In this document: positions 17,962-27,344 of the stretch, piece by piece
How the letters are laid out: each line of letters starts with the position of its first letter
Numbering within the stretch: position 1 is the first letter of the stretch
NCBI GenBank assembly: GCA_947455205.1
Contig: CANGNF010000015.1
Coordinates: 1 to 64,000 of the forward strand
Direction of reading: 5' to 3'
DNA: 64,000 nucleotides
DNA from: Acetobacteraceae bacterium
GTDB taxonomy: Bacteria; Pseudomonadota; Alphaproteobacteria; Acetobacterales; Acetobacteraceae
Notes under the pieces: model-generated
Databases searched by the model: none
What the model saw: the letters and a program-made list of their open reading frames with translations, nothing else
Told to the model about the DNA's origin: nothing
Made by a program: the position numbers and the translations under genes

Positions 17962-18009
17962 AGCGGCGCCGGCGCGCCGTGGCGCTGAAGCGGCGCCTGG
18001 GCGCCGTGG
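17956..18009 (+). repeat. Two tandem 27-bp repeat copies over a stop codon
   Basis: Two copies beginning CGCTGAAGCGGCGCC differ at 2 of 27 positions, and a third degenerate partial copy follows from 18010. The first copy holds the stop codon of paralogue 3; the second holds an equivalent in-frame TGA. The unit contains GGCGCC palindromes and can fold. It looks like a recent small duplication. Confidence 0.7.
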
Positions 18010-18073
18010 CGCCGAGGCTTGGCGAAGTGGGCGCGTGGGGGTAGGCACATCGGCAAAGGGAGATCCGTGCCGC

Positions 18074-19693
18074 ATGCCGACCGCCGCCGAGATGATCGTG
18101 GAGTTCCTGGCGCAGCAGGGCGTGGACCGCGCCTTCTGCGTGCCGGGGGAGAGCTACATCGCGCTGCTGGATGCGCTGCACGCGCATAACCGGCTGGACC
18201 TGGTGACCTGCCGCACCGAGGGCGGCGCCGGCTTCATGGCGGTGGCGGATGCCAAGCTGACCGGGCGGCCCGGCGTGGTGCTGGTGAGCCGCGGTCCCGG
18301 CGCCTGCAACGCCAGCATTGCCGTGCACACCGCGGAACAGGACGCGGTGCCGCTGATCCTGCTGATCGGCCAGGTGGAGAAGCGCGACCTCCGGCGCAAT
18401 GCGTTCCAGGAGATCGACTACGCCAATATGTTCCGCGGCGTGGCCAAGTGGGTGGGCGAGGCGACCAACCCCGACCAAGTGCCGGAGCTGATTGCGCGGG
18501 CCTATGCCATGGCGATGGGCGGGGTGCCGGGGCCGGTGGTGCTTTCCCTGCCGGAAGACGTGCTGGCCGAGGACTGCGCGGCGCCGTTGATGGCGGCGAC
18601 CTTGCCGCGTTCCGCGCCCCCTGCTCCGGCGGATGTGGCGCAACTGGCGGCCATGCTGCGCGCGGCCGAGCGGCCGATATTGCTGGTGGGGCATGGGCTG
18701 GATACGCCGGCGGGGCTGGATGGCCGCGCCGCGCTGGCGCGCTTTGCCGAGGAATGGCAGCTGCCGGTGGCGGTCAGCTTCCGGCGGCAGGATCTGTTCG
18801 ACAACACCCATGCGCTGTACGCCGGCGACCTGGGCCTGCGGAACCCGGACGCGCAGCGCGCCGCCTTTGCCGAGGCCGATTTGGTGGTGGCGCTGGGCAC
18901 CAGGCTGACCGACATCACGACCCAGGGCTGGAGCTGGCCGGCGGCCGGGCAGCGCCTGGTGCATGTCTGCGCCGACCCGCGCTTCCTGGGCTGGCTGTTT
19001 CCGGCGGAATTGGCGATCAACGCCGATGCGCGCGGCCTGCTGGCGGCGATGGCCGGGGAGAAGCCGGCGGCGCCGGCCGGGCGCGGCGCGTGGAATGCCG
19101 GGCTGCGGGCGCTGCATGTGGCGGATTGCGGCGTGAAGCCGCGGGAGCTGCCGGATGGCGTGGCCTTTGCCGAGGTGGCCAAGCTGGTGGAGGCGACCGT
19201 CGCCGACGACGCGATCGTGACGCTGGATGCCGGGACCTTCGGCGCGCCGTTCTACCGCAAGGTAGCGTGGAAGCCGGGGCAGCGGCTGCTGGTGCCGATC
19301 TCCGGCGCGATGGGGTTTGGGATGCCGGCGGCGGTGGCGGCCAGCCTGCGCTGCCCGGGGCGGCAGGTGGTGGGCTGCGTCGGTGATGGCGGCGCGCTGA
19401 TGACCGGCGGCGAGTTCGCCGTTGGCGTGGCGCGCGGGGCGAACATGAAGATGCTGCTGAGCGACAATGGCAGCTATGCCAGCATCCGCATCCACCAGGA
19501 AAAGGCGCATCCCGGCCGGGTCAGCGGCACCACGCTGGTGAACCCGGACATGGCGGCCTGGGCGGCGGCGTTCCGCGCGCCGATCACCACCGTGCACGAC
19601 AACAGCGAACTGCCGAAGCTGGCCGAGGCGCTGCGCGCGCCAGGGCCGGGGGCGATCGTGGTGCGGACAAGCTTGCAGGCGGTGCTGCCCTAG
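18074..19693 (+). CDS. Acetolactate synthase-like ThDP-dependent enzyme
   Basis: A 539-residue ThDP enzyme of the POX/AHAS superfamily. The activating Glu is in CRTEGGAGFMA near residue 50. VSRGPGACNAS and the central domain follow, and the ThDP/Mg site GDGGALMTGGEF is paired with SDNGSY. It would decarboxylate a 2-oxo acid or make a carboligation. Branched-chain AHAS is doubtful because no regulatory subunit is adjacent and a solute-binding protein gene follows instead. The ATG at 18074 has GGGAG 8 bases upstream. Probably co-transcribed with the TctC gene 50 bases downstream, suggesting catabolism of an imported oxo acid. Confidence 0.85.
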   Translation: MPTAAEMIVEFLAQQGVDRAFCVPGESYIALLDALHAHNRLDLVTCRTEGGAGFMAVADAKLTGRPGVVLVSRGPGACNASIAVHTAEQDAVPLILLIGQVEKRDLRRNAFQEIDYANMFRGVAKWVGEATNPDQVPELIARAYAMAMGGVPGPVVLSLPEDVLAEDCAAPLMAATLPRSAPPAPADVAQLAAMLRAAERPILLVGHGLDTPAGLDGRAALARFAEEWQLPVAVSFRRQDLFDNTHALYAGDLGLRNPDAQRAAFAEADLVVALGTRLTDITTQGWSWPAAGQRLVHVCADPRFLGWLFPAELAINADARGLLAAMAGEKPAAPAGRGAWNAGLRALHVADCGVKPRELPDGVAFAEVAKLVEATVADDAIVTLDAGTFGAPFYRKVAWKPGQRLLVPISGAMGFGMPAAVAASLRCPGRQVVGCVGDGGALMTGGEFAVGVARGANMKMLLSDNGSYASIRIHQEKAHPGRVSGTTLVNPDMAAWAAAFRAPITTVHDNSELPKLAEALRAPGPGAIVVRTSLQAVLP

Positions 19694-19743
19694 CGTCTGA
19701 TTGCGCCCTGACAAGAGCTCCTTCGGGGGCCGAGGGAGGGGAT

Positions 19744-20718
19744 ATGAGCGGGATCACCCGTCGGGCGGCGCTGGCCGCCTGCCTGGCCACGCCGGCGCTG
19801 GCGCAGGCGCAGGGAGACTGGCCGGCGCGGCCGGTGAAGCTGCTGGTGCCGTTTCCGCCCGGCGGCGCCGCCGATGTACCGGCGCGGCTGCTGAGCGAGC
19901 ATCTGGGCCGGGTGCTGGGGGCGCCCTTCGTCATCGACAACCGGCCCGGCGGCAATACCGTCATCGCCGCCGATGCCGCGGCGAAGAGCGCGCCGGATGG
20001 CTATACCTTCCTGTTCTGCTCCAACTCCACCATGGCCAGCGTGCCGCTGCTGGTGGCCAATGCGCCCTACCAGCCGGAGCGCGACTTCGCCCCGGTGGGG
20101 CTGGTGAGCCGGGCGCCGTTCTTCGCCATCGTGCCGGCGGCATCCCCGGCCAACAGCATGCAGGAGCTGATGGCGCTGGCACGGCGGCAACCGGGCAAGC
20201 TGAGCTATGGCAGCAACGGCAACGGCACCTCCGGCAACCTGGGCATGGAGCTGCTGAAGCTGACGCAGAAGCTGGACATCGTGCATGTGCCGTATCGCAG
20301 CTACGTGCAGGCGCTGAACGACATGCTGGGCGGCCGGCTGGACCTGATGCTGGCCGACCTGACCGTGGTGGGCGGCGCGCTGCAGGCCGGCACGGTGAAG
20401 GCGATTGCGGCGGCGGTGCCGCAGCGCAGCAGCTTCTTCCCGGACCTGCCGACGATGGTGGAGGCAACGGGGATCGAGGGCTTCGACGCCGGGGTGTGGT
20501 TCGGGCTGTTCGCGCCGGCCGGCGTGCCGGAGGCGGTGGTGCGGCGGGTGAACACGGAGACCGTGGCCTGGCTGGGGCGGCCGGAGACGAAGGAAGCGCT
20601 GCGGCGGATCGGCCAGGTGCCGGATGCCGGCACCCCGGAGCAGCTGCGGGCGACGGTGCGGGCGGATGGGGCGCGCTATGCGCGGATCATCCGCGAGACC
20701 GGGGTGCGGATAGAGTAG
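19744..20718 (+). CDS. TctC/Bug family solute-binding protein (1 of 9 in the window)
   Basis: Periplasmic binding protein of the tripartite tricarboxylate transporter family, 324 residues. A signal peptide with TRR and a hydrophobic stretch ends near AQAQG. It is followed by the family signature WPARPVKLLVPFPPGGAAD, then FVIDNRPGGN, DGYTFLFC and VPYRSYVQALNDML. Ligands of the family are usually carboxylates or amides. No TctA/TctB genes are adjacent, so it must use distant membrane subunits or act as a sensor. GGAGGGG precedes the ATG. It follows a ThDP enzyme. Confidence 0.92.
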   Translation: MSGITRRAALAACLATPALAQAQGDWPARPVKLLVPFPPGGAADVPARLLSEHLGRVLGAPFVIDNRPGGNTVIAADAAAKSAPDGYTFLFCSNSTMASVPLLVANAPYQPERDFAPVGLVSRAPFFAIVPAASPANSMQELMALARRQPGKLSYGSNGNGTSGNLGMELLKLTQKLDIVHVPYRSYVQALNDMLGGRLDLMLADLTVVGGALQAGTVKAIAAAVPQRSSFFPDLPTMVEATGIEGFDAGVWFGLFAPAGVPEAVVRRVNTETVAWLGRPETKEALRRIGQVPDAGTPEQLRATVRADGARYARIIRETGVRIE

Positions 20719-20727
20719 CGGCGGGCG

Positions 20728-20754
20728 CGGCCTGGGCGGAGTTGCCGCAGGCCG
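20728..20754. terminator. Convergent intergenic hairpin
   Basis: CGGCCTG and CAGGCCG form a 7-bp stem, with an inner GGC/GCC pairing, between two convergent stop codons (20718 and 20759). There is no T run on either side, so it would be a stem-only, probably bidirectional, transcription end. Confidence 0.5.
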
Positions 20755-20758
20755 TGGA

Positions 20759-21157
20759 TCAACCCGGCTCGCGCGGTCCCGGCCATTCCGGCCGGGCCTC
20801 GGGGTCGGTCACGCTCATGTTCAGCCCCTCGGTGGCGCGCACCGGCAGGGTGGTGGGGTCGAACCCGTCCAGGCAATGGATGTTGACGCCGTAGTGGTCC
20901 GGCTGCGCCCGCTTGCGGTGGAAGGTGTAGATCCCGCAGCGGGAGCAGAACCAGTGCTTCGCCCGCCGCGTGTTCCATTGGTACAGCGAGAGCGCGTCCT
21001 GCCCGGCGGTGATGACCAGGGCGCTTTCATGCACCTTGGTCATCAGGGCGTTCTTCTTGACGCAGAGCGAGCAGTCGCAGGTGGTCAGCTCCACCAGCTC
21101 CGCCCGCAGGGTGAAGCGGACGGTGCCGCAGTGGCAGGAGCCCTGGTACTGCGGCAT
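20759..21157 (-). CDS. GFA (glutathione-dependent formaldehyde-activating)-like zinc protein
   Basis: A 132-residue member of the GFA/CENP-V fold. Cys ligands are visible in GSCHCGTVRF, CDCSLCVKKNAL and FCSRCGIYTFHRKR, enough for the usual two zinc sites. Members bind glutathione adducts, but many are of unknown role, so formaldehyde handling is only the family name. It starts 5 bases after the upstream ThDP enzyme gene and is probably co-transcribed with it. Confidence 0.88.
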   Translation of the reverse strand: MPQYQGSCHCGTVRFTLRAELVELTTCDCSLCVKKNALMTKVHESALVITAGQDALSLYQWNTRRAKHWFCSRCGIYTFHRKRAQPDHYGVNIHCLDGFDPTTLPVRATEGLNMSVTDPEARPEWPGPREPG

Positions 21158-21162
21158 GGCGG

Positions 21163-22890
21163 TCAGATCGGCGTGACGCGCACGGTCAGCACCGCGGCCT
21201 GGCCGGCCTCGATCCGCTCCAGGCAGCGGGCCAGGGCGGCGGCGACCTCGCTGGGTTCGGTGACGCGTTCGCCATGGGCGCCGAAGGCCTTGCCGACATC
21301 CTCGAAGCGACGGACATCCGCGTTCTTGTCCAGGCGGCTGAAGAAGGCTTCGGCCTTGGCGGCCTCGCCACCGGGGTAGACGCGGTTGACGGCACTCTTC
21401 ACCGCGCCCCAGCCGCGATTGTCCAGCACGATGGTGAAGATGGGCAGGCCGTGCATCTGCGCCACGGAGTAGACCGCGTCGGGGCTGCCGAAGTGGTAGC
21501 TGCCGTCGCCGACGATCTGCAGCACGCGGTTTTCCGGCCGCGCCAGCTTCACGCCCAGCGCCATGCCGCCGGAGAAGCCGAGGCCGCCGCCGGCGAAGCC
21601 GATATAGGTCTGCGGCAGCGTGCGCTCGATGAAGTCCTGCACGTGGCCGCCGTTGCGGATGGCCTCGTTGACGACGATGTCCTCCGGCCGGAGTTGCTTG
21701 TTGAGTTCCGCCATCAGGTAAGGGGCGGAGATGGTGTCGGCGGCGCCGGCCTGTTCCGCCATGCCGTCCAGCTTGCGCTGGCGCGCGGTGCGCGGCGCGT
21801 CCCAGCTGGCGATGCGGGTGGCGACGCGGGCGCGGTAATCGTCATCCGCCATGGCGCGGATGGCCGCGGCAACCTGGCCGATGACGATGGCGCAGTCGCC
21901 CTGCACGCGGATGTCGCCGGGGAAGTTCCAGATCGGCAGGTCGCGCTTGGCGGCGTCGACATCGACATGGATGAAGAAGGTGTCGTCGCGGTGCTGGTGG
22001 GTGGTGGGCACCCAGGGGACGTCCACGTCCAGCAGCAGGCCCAGGTCGCATTCCTTCAGCAGGGCACCAGGCTCGAAGCCGGCAAAGGCGGGGTGGTCGG
22101 CCGGGAAGTTCATGTAGACGGGGTAGTGGGAGACGACGCGCAGGCCAGCCAGCATGGCCAGGTCCGCCAGCGCGGCCACCGCTTCCGGCTTGCGGCCGAT
22201 ATAGCCGCAGAAGGCCACGGGGTTGTCGGCGGCCATGATCTCGGCGGCGACCTTGGCCACCACTTCCGGCCCGGCGCCACCGGCCATGACGGCGCCGTAG
22301 CGGGCCGGCGGGTAGCTGCGGATCTTTTCCTCGTCGATCTCTTCCGCCAGCGTTTCACGCGGCAGCGACATGAAGACCGGGCCGGTTGGCTCGCTCATCA
22401 TCATGGCGGTGCCGCGGGCCAGCAGTTCCTTGGCGACGATGCCGTTGGGCAGGCAGTATTCCCACTTGGTGTAGGGCCGGACGATGCTGGCGATATCGTA
22501 GGGGTCCTGGATGAAGTGGACATAGGTGTCGCGGGAACCCACCATTTCGCCACGGGTGGTGAAGGGCGCGCGGCCCGCCATCAGGAATACCGGGACGCGG
22601 CCGCGGCAGAGGTTGTGCATGCCCATGGCGGCGTTGGCGGTGCCGGCATCCACATGCACCAGCACGGCCTGGCCCTTGCCGGTCATGATCGCGTAGCCGC
22701 CGGCCATGTGGACGGCCACGACCTCATGCGGGGCGGTGATGACCGGCGGGCGCGGGCGGTTGGTCTGGTCCCAGCGGGCGATCTCCTCGATGATCGAAAC
22801 GTGGTCGGTGCCGAGGTTGCAGAACAGGTAGTCGATCCCGCTCTCCACCAGGCCTTCGAGGAAGTAGTGGGCGGCGGTGTGGCGGGACAT
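21163..22890 (-). CDS. Acetolactate synthase-like ThDP-dependent enzyme, second type
   Basis: A 575-residue ThDP enzyme distinct from the one at 18074. It has NLGTDHVSIIEE at the N-terminus, the activating Glu in APHEVVAVHMAGGYA, a long central domain with IGRKPEAV, and the ThDP/Mg site GDGSYHFGSPD paired with LDNRGWGAV. The reaction is unknown: 2-oxo acid decarboxylation, C-C bond cleavage or carboligation are all seen in the superfamily. The ATG at 22888-22890 starts with the family core. The downstream GFA gene is a likely operon partner. Confidence 0.85.
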   Translation of the reverse strand: MSRHTAAHYFLEGLVESGIDYLFCNLGTDHVSIIEEIARWDQTNRPRPPVITAPHEVVAVHMAGGYAIMTGKGQAVLVHVDAGTANAAMGMHNLCRGRVPVFLMAGRAPFTTRGEMVGSRDTYVHFIQDPYDIASIVRPYTKWEYCLPNGIVAKELLARGTAMMMSEPTGPVFMSLPRETLAEEIDEEKIRSYPPARYGAVMAGGAGPEVVAKVAAEIMAADNPVAFCGYIGRKPEAVAALADLAMLAGLRVVSHYPVYMNFPADHPAFAGFEPGALLKECDLGLLLDVDVPWVPTTHQHRDDTFFIHVDVDAAKRDLPIWNFPGDIRVQGDCAIVIGQVAAAIRAMADDDYRARVATRIASWDAPRTARQRKLDGMAEQAGAADTISAPYLMAELNKQLRPEDIVVNEAIRNGGHVQDFIERTLPQTYIGFAGGGLGFSGGMALGVKLARPENRVLQIVGDGSYHFGSPDAVYSVAQMHGLPIFTIVLDNRGWGAVKSAVNRVYPGGEAAKAEAFFSRLDKNADVRRFEDVGKAFGAHGERVTEPSEVAAALARCLERIEAGQAAVLTVRVTPI

Positions 22891-23091
22891 GCTTGGCTCC
22901 GGGGACGTTTTTCTGGGCGGAAGGTCCAACGCGCGGGCAGTGCTGTCAAATCCTGGGGGCGCTGCGGAGCCTGATCGTCCGAGGCGCTGGCGCCGAAGGG
23001 CGTGAATCGGTCGCGCAGGTAAAATGCCTGGACCGTGAGCGCTTCTGCCGGAAGCGATCACGGTCTAGGCTGGCGCCAAAGGGAGACGCCC

Positions 23092-24210
23092 ATGGGACCG
23101 CTCAGCGGCATCAAGGTCATCGAATTCGCGGGCATCGGGCCGGGGCCGTTCTGCGCCATGGTGCTGGCGGATATGGGCGCCGAGGTGGTGCGGCTGGACC
23201 GGCCGGATGGCGCGCCGATGGACCGGCGCGACGCGGTGCTGCGCGGGCGGCGGAGCGTGACCCTGGACCTGAAGCAACCAGCGGCGGTGGAAGCGGCGCT
23301 GCGGCTGCTGGACGGGGCGGATGCGCTGATCGAGGGGTTTCGCCCCGGCGTGATGGAGCGGCTGGGGCTGGGGCCGGAGGTGGTGCTGGGGCGCAACCCG
23401 CGCCTGGCCTATGGGCGGATGACCGGCTGGGGGCAGTTCGGCCCGCTGGCGCAGGCGGCCGGGCACGACATGAACTACATTGCGCTGACCGGCGCGCTGC
23501 ACGCCATGGGCAGGCCGGGCGAGCGCCCTGCCCCGCCGCTGAACCTGGTGGGCGATTACGGCGGCGGCGGCATGCTGCTGGCGCTGGGGTTGCTGGCGGC
23601 GGTGCTGTCCGCGCGTTCCACCGGCCGCGGCCAGGTGGTGGATGCGGCGATGACCGATGGCGCCGCGCTGCTGATGGCGCCGATCTACAGCATGATGGCG
23701 CGCGGCCGCTGGCAGCCGGAGCGCGGCGTGAACATGCTGGATGGCACGGCGCCCTGGTACGACACCTATACCTGCGCCGATGGCGGGTTCCTGGCGGTGG
23801 GGCCGATCGAGCCGCAGTTCTTCGACCTGATGCTGGGCAAGCTGGGGATTGATCCGGCCGCGCACCGGGACCGGATGCAGCCGGCGGCCTGGCCGGCGTT
23901 GAAGGCGAAGCTGGCCGAGGTGTTCGCCACCCAGCCGCGCGACCATTGGGCGGCGCTGTTCGAGGGCACGGATGCCTGCGTGGCGCCGGTGCTGAGCATG
24001 GCCGAGGCGCCGAAGCATCCGCACAACGTGGCGCGGCGCACCTTTGTGGAGCGCGAGGGCGTGGTGCAGTCGGCGCCGGCGCCGCGCTTCAGCGAGACAC
24101 CGGGCGAGGCCGCGCTGCCGCCACCGACGCGGGGCGAGCATACCGATGAGGTGCTGCGCGGCCTGGGCTATGGCGAGGCCGAGATCGCCAGCATCAGCGG
24201 GAGGAAGTGA
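23092..24210 (+). CDS. CaiB/BaiF CoA-transferase superfamily, alpha-methylacyl-CoA racemase-like
   Basis: A 372-residue class III CoA-transferase fold. The residues point to 2-methylacyl-CoA racemase rather than a transferase: [11 protein letters not shown] with the catalytic His near residue 126, [15 protein letters not shown] with the Asp near 156, and the [21 protein letters not shown]-like region with Glu near 240. This would epimerise 2-methyl-branched acyl-CoA so that beta-oxidation can proceed. An acyl-CoA dehydrogenase starts two bases after the stop. GGGAG precedes the ATG. Confidence 0.87.
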   Translation: MGPLSGIKVIEFAGIGPGPFCAMVLADMGAEVVRLDRPDGAPMDRRDAVLRGRRSVTLDLKQPAAVEAALRLLDGADALIEGFRPGVMERLGLGPEVVLGRNPRLAYGRMTGWGQFGPLAQAAGHDMNYIALTGALHAMGRPGERPAPPLNLVGDYGGGGMLLALGLLAAVLSARSTGRGQVVDAAMTDGAALLMAPIYSMMARGRWQPERGVNMLDGTAPWYDTYTCADGGFLAVGPIEPQFFDLMLGKLGIDPAAHRDRMQPAAWPALKAKLAEVFATQPRDHWAALFEGTDACVAPVLSMAEAPKHPHNVARRTFVEREGVVQSAPAPRFSETPGEAALPPPTRGEHTDEVLRGLGYGEAEIASISGRK

Positions 24211-24212
24211 GC

Positions 24213-25367
24213 ATGGAAAAGTTGCCGGCGTTTCCGCCGCGGACGGTGCTGACGGAAGAGCATGAGGCGTTCCGCGCCACCGTGCGCGGCTTCTTCGACA
24301 AGCATGTGGTGCCCTTCCATCGGCAGTGGGAGAAGGACGGGATCGTCCCGCGCGAGGTGTGGTTGGCGGCCGGCGAGGCTGGGTTGCTGTGCCTCGGCAT
24401 GCCCGAGGAATATGGCGGTGCGGGTGCGGACTTTGGGTTCTCGACGGTGCTGATCGAGGAGACCGGGCGGGTGCAGGCCAGCGGGGTTGGGTTCTCGCTG
24501 CACAACGACATCACCGCGCCTTACATCCTGCGCTACGCGTCGGAGGCGAAGAAGCGCGAGTGGCTGCCGAAGATGGCGCGCGGCGAGATGATCACCGCGA
24601 TTGCGATGACCGAGCCGGGCATGGGCAGCGACTTGAAGGCGATGCGGACGCGCGCCGACAAGGATGGCGAGGACTACGTCATCAATGGCAGCAAGACCTA
24701 CATCACCAACGGGCAGAACGCGCACCTGGTGATTTTGTGCTGCAAGACCGACCCTGCCGCCGGGCGGAAAGGGATTTCGCTGGTCTGCGTGGAGGAAGGC
24801 ACGCCGGGCTTCGCCAAGGGCAAGAACCTGGAGAAGCTGGGGCTGCATGCGCAGGATACCAGCGAGCTGTTCTTCGACGACGTGCGGGTGCCGCGCGCCA
24901 ACCTGCTGGGCGAGGAAGGCCGCGGCTTCAGCTATCTCATCTCCAACCTGCCGCAGGAACGCCTGATCATCGCCATGCGCGCCGCGACCGGTATGGAAGT
25001 GGCGATTGAGGAGACTGTCGAGTGGGCGCGCAACCGCACGCTGTTCGACAGCACGGTCTTCGACATGCAGCACAACCGCTTCAAGCTGGCGGAATGCCGG
25101 GCCAACGCGGTGATGTATCGCAGCTTTGCCGACCACTGCCTGGCGCTGCACCTGAAGGGCGAGTTGAGCGTGGAGATGGCGGCGACGGCCAAGCTGATGG
25201 GCGCGGAGCTGTACTGCAAGGTGCTGGATGACTGCCTGCAGATCCATGGCGGCATGGGCTACATGACCGAGACCAAGGTGGCGCGGGCCTGGGCGGATGC
25301 GCGGGTCGGACGGATCTATGGCGGCAGTTCGGAGGTGATGAAGGAGATCATCGCCCGAACGCTTTGA
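24213..25367 (+). CDS. Acyl-CoA dehydrogenase
   Basis: FAD-dependent enzyme introducing the alpha-beta double bond in acyl-CoA, 384 residues. It shows LCLGMPEEYGGAG, the flavin/substrate loop AMTEPGMGSDL, TYITNGQNAH, SELFFDDVRVPRANLLG and the C-terminal QIHGGMGYMTE. In that last motif Gly-Gly replaces the Glu of short/medium-chain enzymes, as in long- or branched-chain types, where the base lies elsewhere. ATG at 24213 has GGGAGGA well spaced; GTG at 24207 overlapping the racemase stop is possible. Pairs with the upstream racemase. Confidence 0.93.
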   Translation: MEKLPAFPPRTVLTEEHEAFRATVRGFFDKHVVPFHRQWEKDGIVPREVWLAAGEAGLLCLGMPEEYGGAGADFGFSTVLIEETGRVQASGVGFSLHNDITAPYILRYASEAKKREWLPKMARGEMITAIAMTEPGMGSDLKAMRTRADKDGEDYVINGSKTYITNGQNAHLVILCCKTDPAAGRKGISLVCVEEGTPGFAKGKNLEKLGLHAQDTSELFFDDVRVPRANLLGEEGRGFSYLISNLPQERLIIAMRAATGMEVAIEETVEWARNRTLFDSTVFDMQHNRFKLAECRANAVMYRSFADHCLALHLKGELSVEMAATAKLMGAELYCKVLDDCLQIHGGMGYMTETKVARAWADARVGRIYGGSSEVMKEIIARTL

Positions 25368-25381
25368 GGAGGAACGCTGTG

Positions 25382-26332
25382 ATGCAGCGCAGGGCGGTTC
25401 TGGCGGCGCCGTTGGTGCTGCCGTTTGCGGCGCGGGCGCAGGGGCGGTTTCCGGACCGGCCGGTGACGATCATCGTGCCTTTCGTTGCCGGTGGCAGCAC
25501 GGATGTGGTGATGCGCGCGCTGGCCGATGCGGCGACCAGGCGGCTGGGGCAGCCGGTGCTGGTGGAGAACCGGCCGGGGGCGGGCAGCTCGCTTGGCCCG
25601 GCGGCGGTGGCGCGGGCGCGGCCGGATGGGTACCTGCTGACGCAGTTGCCCAACTCGGCCATTCGGCTGACCTTCCTGCAGCGGCTGAGTTACGACGTGC
25701 TGCGCGACTTCACGCCGGTGGTGCACCTGACCGGGTATCTGTTCGGCGTTATCGTGAAGAAGGACGCGCGCTGGCGGAACTGGGCGGAGTTCGTCGCCGA
25801 GGCGAAGGCCAACCCGGGCAAGCTGACCATCGGCAATGCCGGCACCAATGGCACGCCGCACCTGGGCGCGCTGGAGCTGGCGCAGCGCGCGGGGATTGAG
25901 CTGCTGCACGTGCCCTACCGCGGTGAGGCCGAGAGCGCGCAGGCGGTGCTGGGCGGGCATGTCGACGCCGCGGCCACCACGGCGCTGGGCGGCGCCATGG
26001 TGACGGATGGGCTGGCGCGATGGCTCAACACCTGGACGGCGCAGCGCACGCGCAAATGGCCCGACGCGCCGACGCTGCTGGAGCTGGGCTATGAGGGCAT
26101 GGTGGTCAGCGGGCCCTATGGCCTGGTCGGGCCGGCGGGGATGGACCCGGCGGTGACGAAGACGCTGCACGACGCCTTCCATGACGCCATGGCGGACCCG
26201 GCGCACATGGCGGTGCTGGAACGCTTCGACATGAACGTGGACTACCGGAACAGCGCCGACTACGCCGCGTTCCTGCAGCAGGTGGTGCCGCAGGAACAGG
26301 CGCTGATCCGGCGGCTGGGGTTGCTGCCGTGA
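25382..26332 (+). CDS. TctC/Bug family solute-binding protein (2 of 9)
   Basis: Exported binding protein of 316 residues. RR near the start and a short hydrophobic core end at ARAQG. The signature FPDRPVTIIVPFVAGGSTD, then LVENRPGAGSS, DGYLLTQL and VPYRGEAES are typical. AGGAGG at 25366-25372 supports the ATG at 25382. It is the first of a tandem pair directly downstream of the acyl-CoA dehydrogenase, and its stop overlaps the possible GTG start of the next gene. The likely ligand is the carboxylic acid that feeds the acyl-CoA enzymes (inference). Confidence 0.92.
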   Translation: MQRRAVLAAPLVLPFAARAQGRFPDRPVTIIVPFVAGGSTDVVMRALADAATRRLGQPVLVENRPGAGSSLGPAAVARARPDGYLLTQLPNSAIRLTFLQRLSYDVLRDFTPVVHLTGYLFGVIVKKDARWRNWAEFVAEAKANPGKLTIGNAGTNGTPHLGALELAQRAGIELLHVPYRGEAESAQAVLGGHVDAAATTALGGAMVTDGLARWLNTWTAQRTRKWPDAPTLLELGYEGMVVSGPYGLVGPAGMDPAVTKTLHDAFHDAMADPAHMAVLERFDMNVDYRNSADYAAFLQQVVPQEQALIRRLGLLP

Positions 26333-26346
26333 GCAAGGAGAATCCC

Positions 26347-27306
26347 GTGATCACTCGCCGTGCGATGCTGGCTGCGCCCGCGCTGTTGCCGTTTGCCGCA
26401 GCCGCCCAGGCGCGGTTTCCGGACAAGCCGATCACGATCCTCATTCCCTTCACCGCCGGCGGGGCGACGGATGTGCAGATGCGCTCCCTGGCCGAGGCGG
26501 CGACGCGCGCCTTCGGCCAGACCGTGCTGATCGAGAACCGGCCTGGCGGTGGCGCGGTGCTGGGCATGGCGGCTGTCGCGCGGGGGCGGCCGGATGGCTA
26601 CACGCTGGCGCAGATGATCCTGCCGGGGATGCGGCTGCCCTTCATGCAGCGGATGAGCTTCAACCCGCGCACCGACTTCACGCCGATCATGCATGTCACC
26701 GGCTATACCTTCGGCGTGCTGGTCAAGGCGGACAGCCCGTGGAAGACCTACGCCGAGTTGGTGGCGGAGATGAAGCGCCGGCCGGGGCAGATCCGCTGGG
26801 GCAATACCGGCGCGAATGGCACGCCGCATCTGACCAACGTGGACCTGGCGGAGCGCGACAAGGTTGAGGTGATCCACGTGCCGTTCCGTGGTGAGGCGGA
26901 TGCGACGCCGGCGCTGCTGGGCGGGCATATCGAATGCGCCAGTACCGGCACGGGTTCCGGCGAGTTGGTGCAGCAGGGGGCGCTGCGCTTCCTGAACTTC
27001 TGGACGCGGGAGCGGGTGAAGCGCTTCCCGGCCGTGCCGACGCTGCTGGAGCTGGGCTACCAGGGCATGGTGGTGACCTCGCCCTACGGGATCGTCGGGC
27101 CGGCGGGGATGGAGCCTGGGCTGGTGGCGGCGCTGCATGAGGGGTTCAAGCGCGCGCAGTTTGACCCCGCGCATCTGGCGACGCTGGACCGGCTGGACCA
27201 GCCGAACGAGTACCTGAACAGCGCGGACTACGCGCGCTTCATGGCCGAGACGATCGACATGGAGGAGGCGCGGGTGAAGCGGCTGGGGCTTTCCAGCGGC
27301 GGCTGA
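26347..27306 (+). CDS. TctC/Bug family solute-binding protein (3 of 9)
   Basis: Exported binding protein of 319 residues from GTG at 26347, chosen because AAGGAG at 26335-26340 is correctly spaced; an earlier GTG at 26329 overlaps the previous stop. Signal sequence TRRAMLAAPALLPFAAAAQA, then FPDKPITILIPFTAGGATD, LIENRPGGGAVLG and VPFRGEADATPALLGG. It resembles the preceding TctC closely (GTPHL, LLELGY, GMVV, then PYG), indicating a tandem duplication with divergence. Confidence 0.92.
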   Translation: MITRRAMLAAPALLPFAAAAQARFPDKPITILIPFTAGGATDVQMRSLAEAATRAFGQTVLIENRPGGGAVLGMAAVARGRPDGYTLAQMILPGMRLPFMQRMSFNPRTDFTPIMHVTGYTFGVLVKADSPWKTYAELVAEMKRRPGQIRWGNTGANGTPHLTNVDLAERDKVEVIHVPFRGEADATPALLGGHIECASTGTGSGELVQQGALRFLNFWTRERVKRFPAVPTLLELGYQGMVVTSPYGIVGPAGMEPGLVAALHEGFKRAQFDPAHLATLDRLDQPNEYLNSADYARFMAETIDMEEARVKRLGLSSGG

Positions 27307-27312
27307 CCGCCA

Positions 27313-27330
27313 CGCGGCTTAACTGCCGCG
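27313..27330. terminator. Convergent intergenic hairpin
   Basis: CGCGGC, a TTAACT loop and GCCGCG form a 6-bp stem followed by CTTCTTCC, between convergent stops at 27306 and 27345. A second, imperfect copy (CGCGGCTAACCTCCGCG) follows at about 27340. Possible terminator for the TctC pair. Confidence 0.45.
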
Positions 27331-27344
27331 CTTCTTCCACGCGG

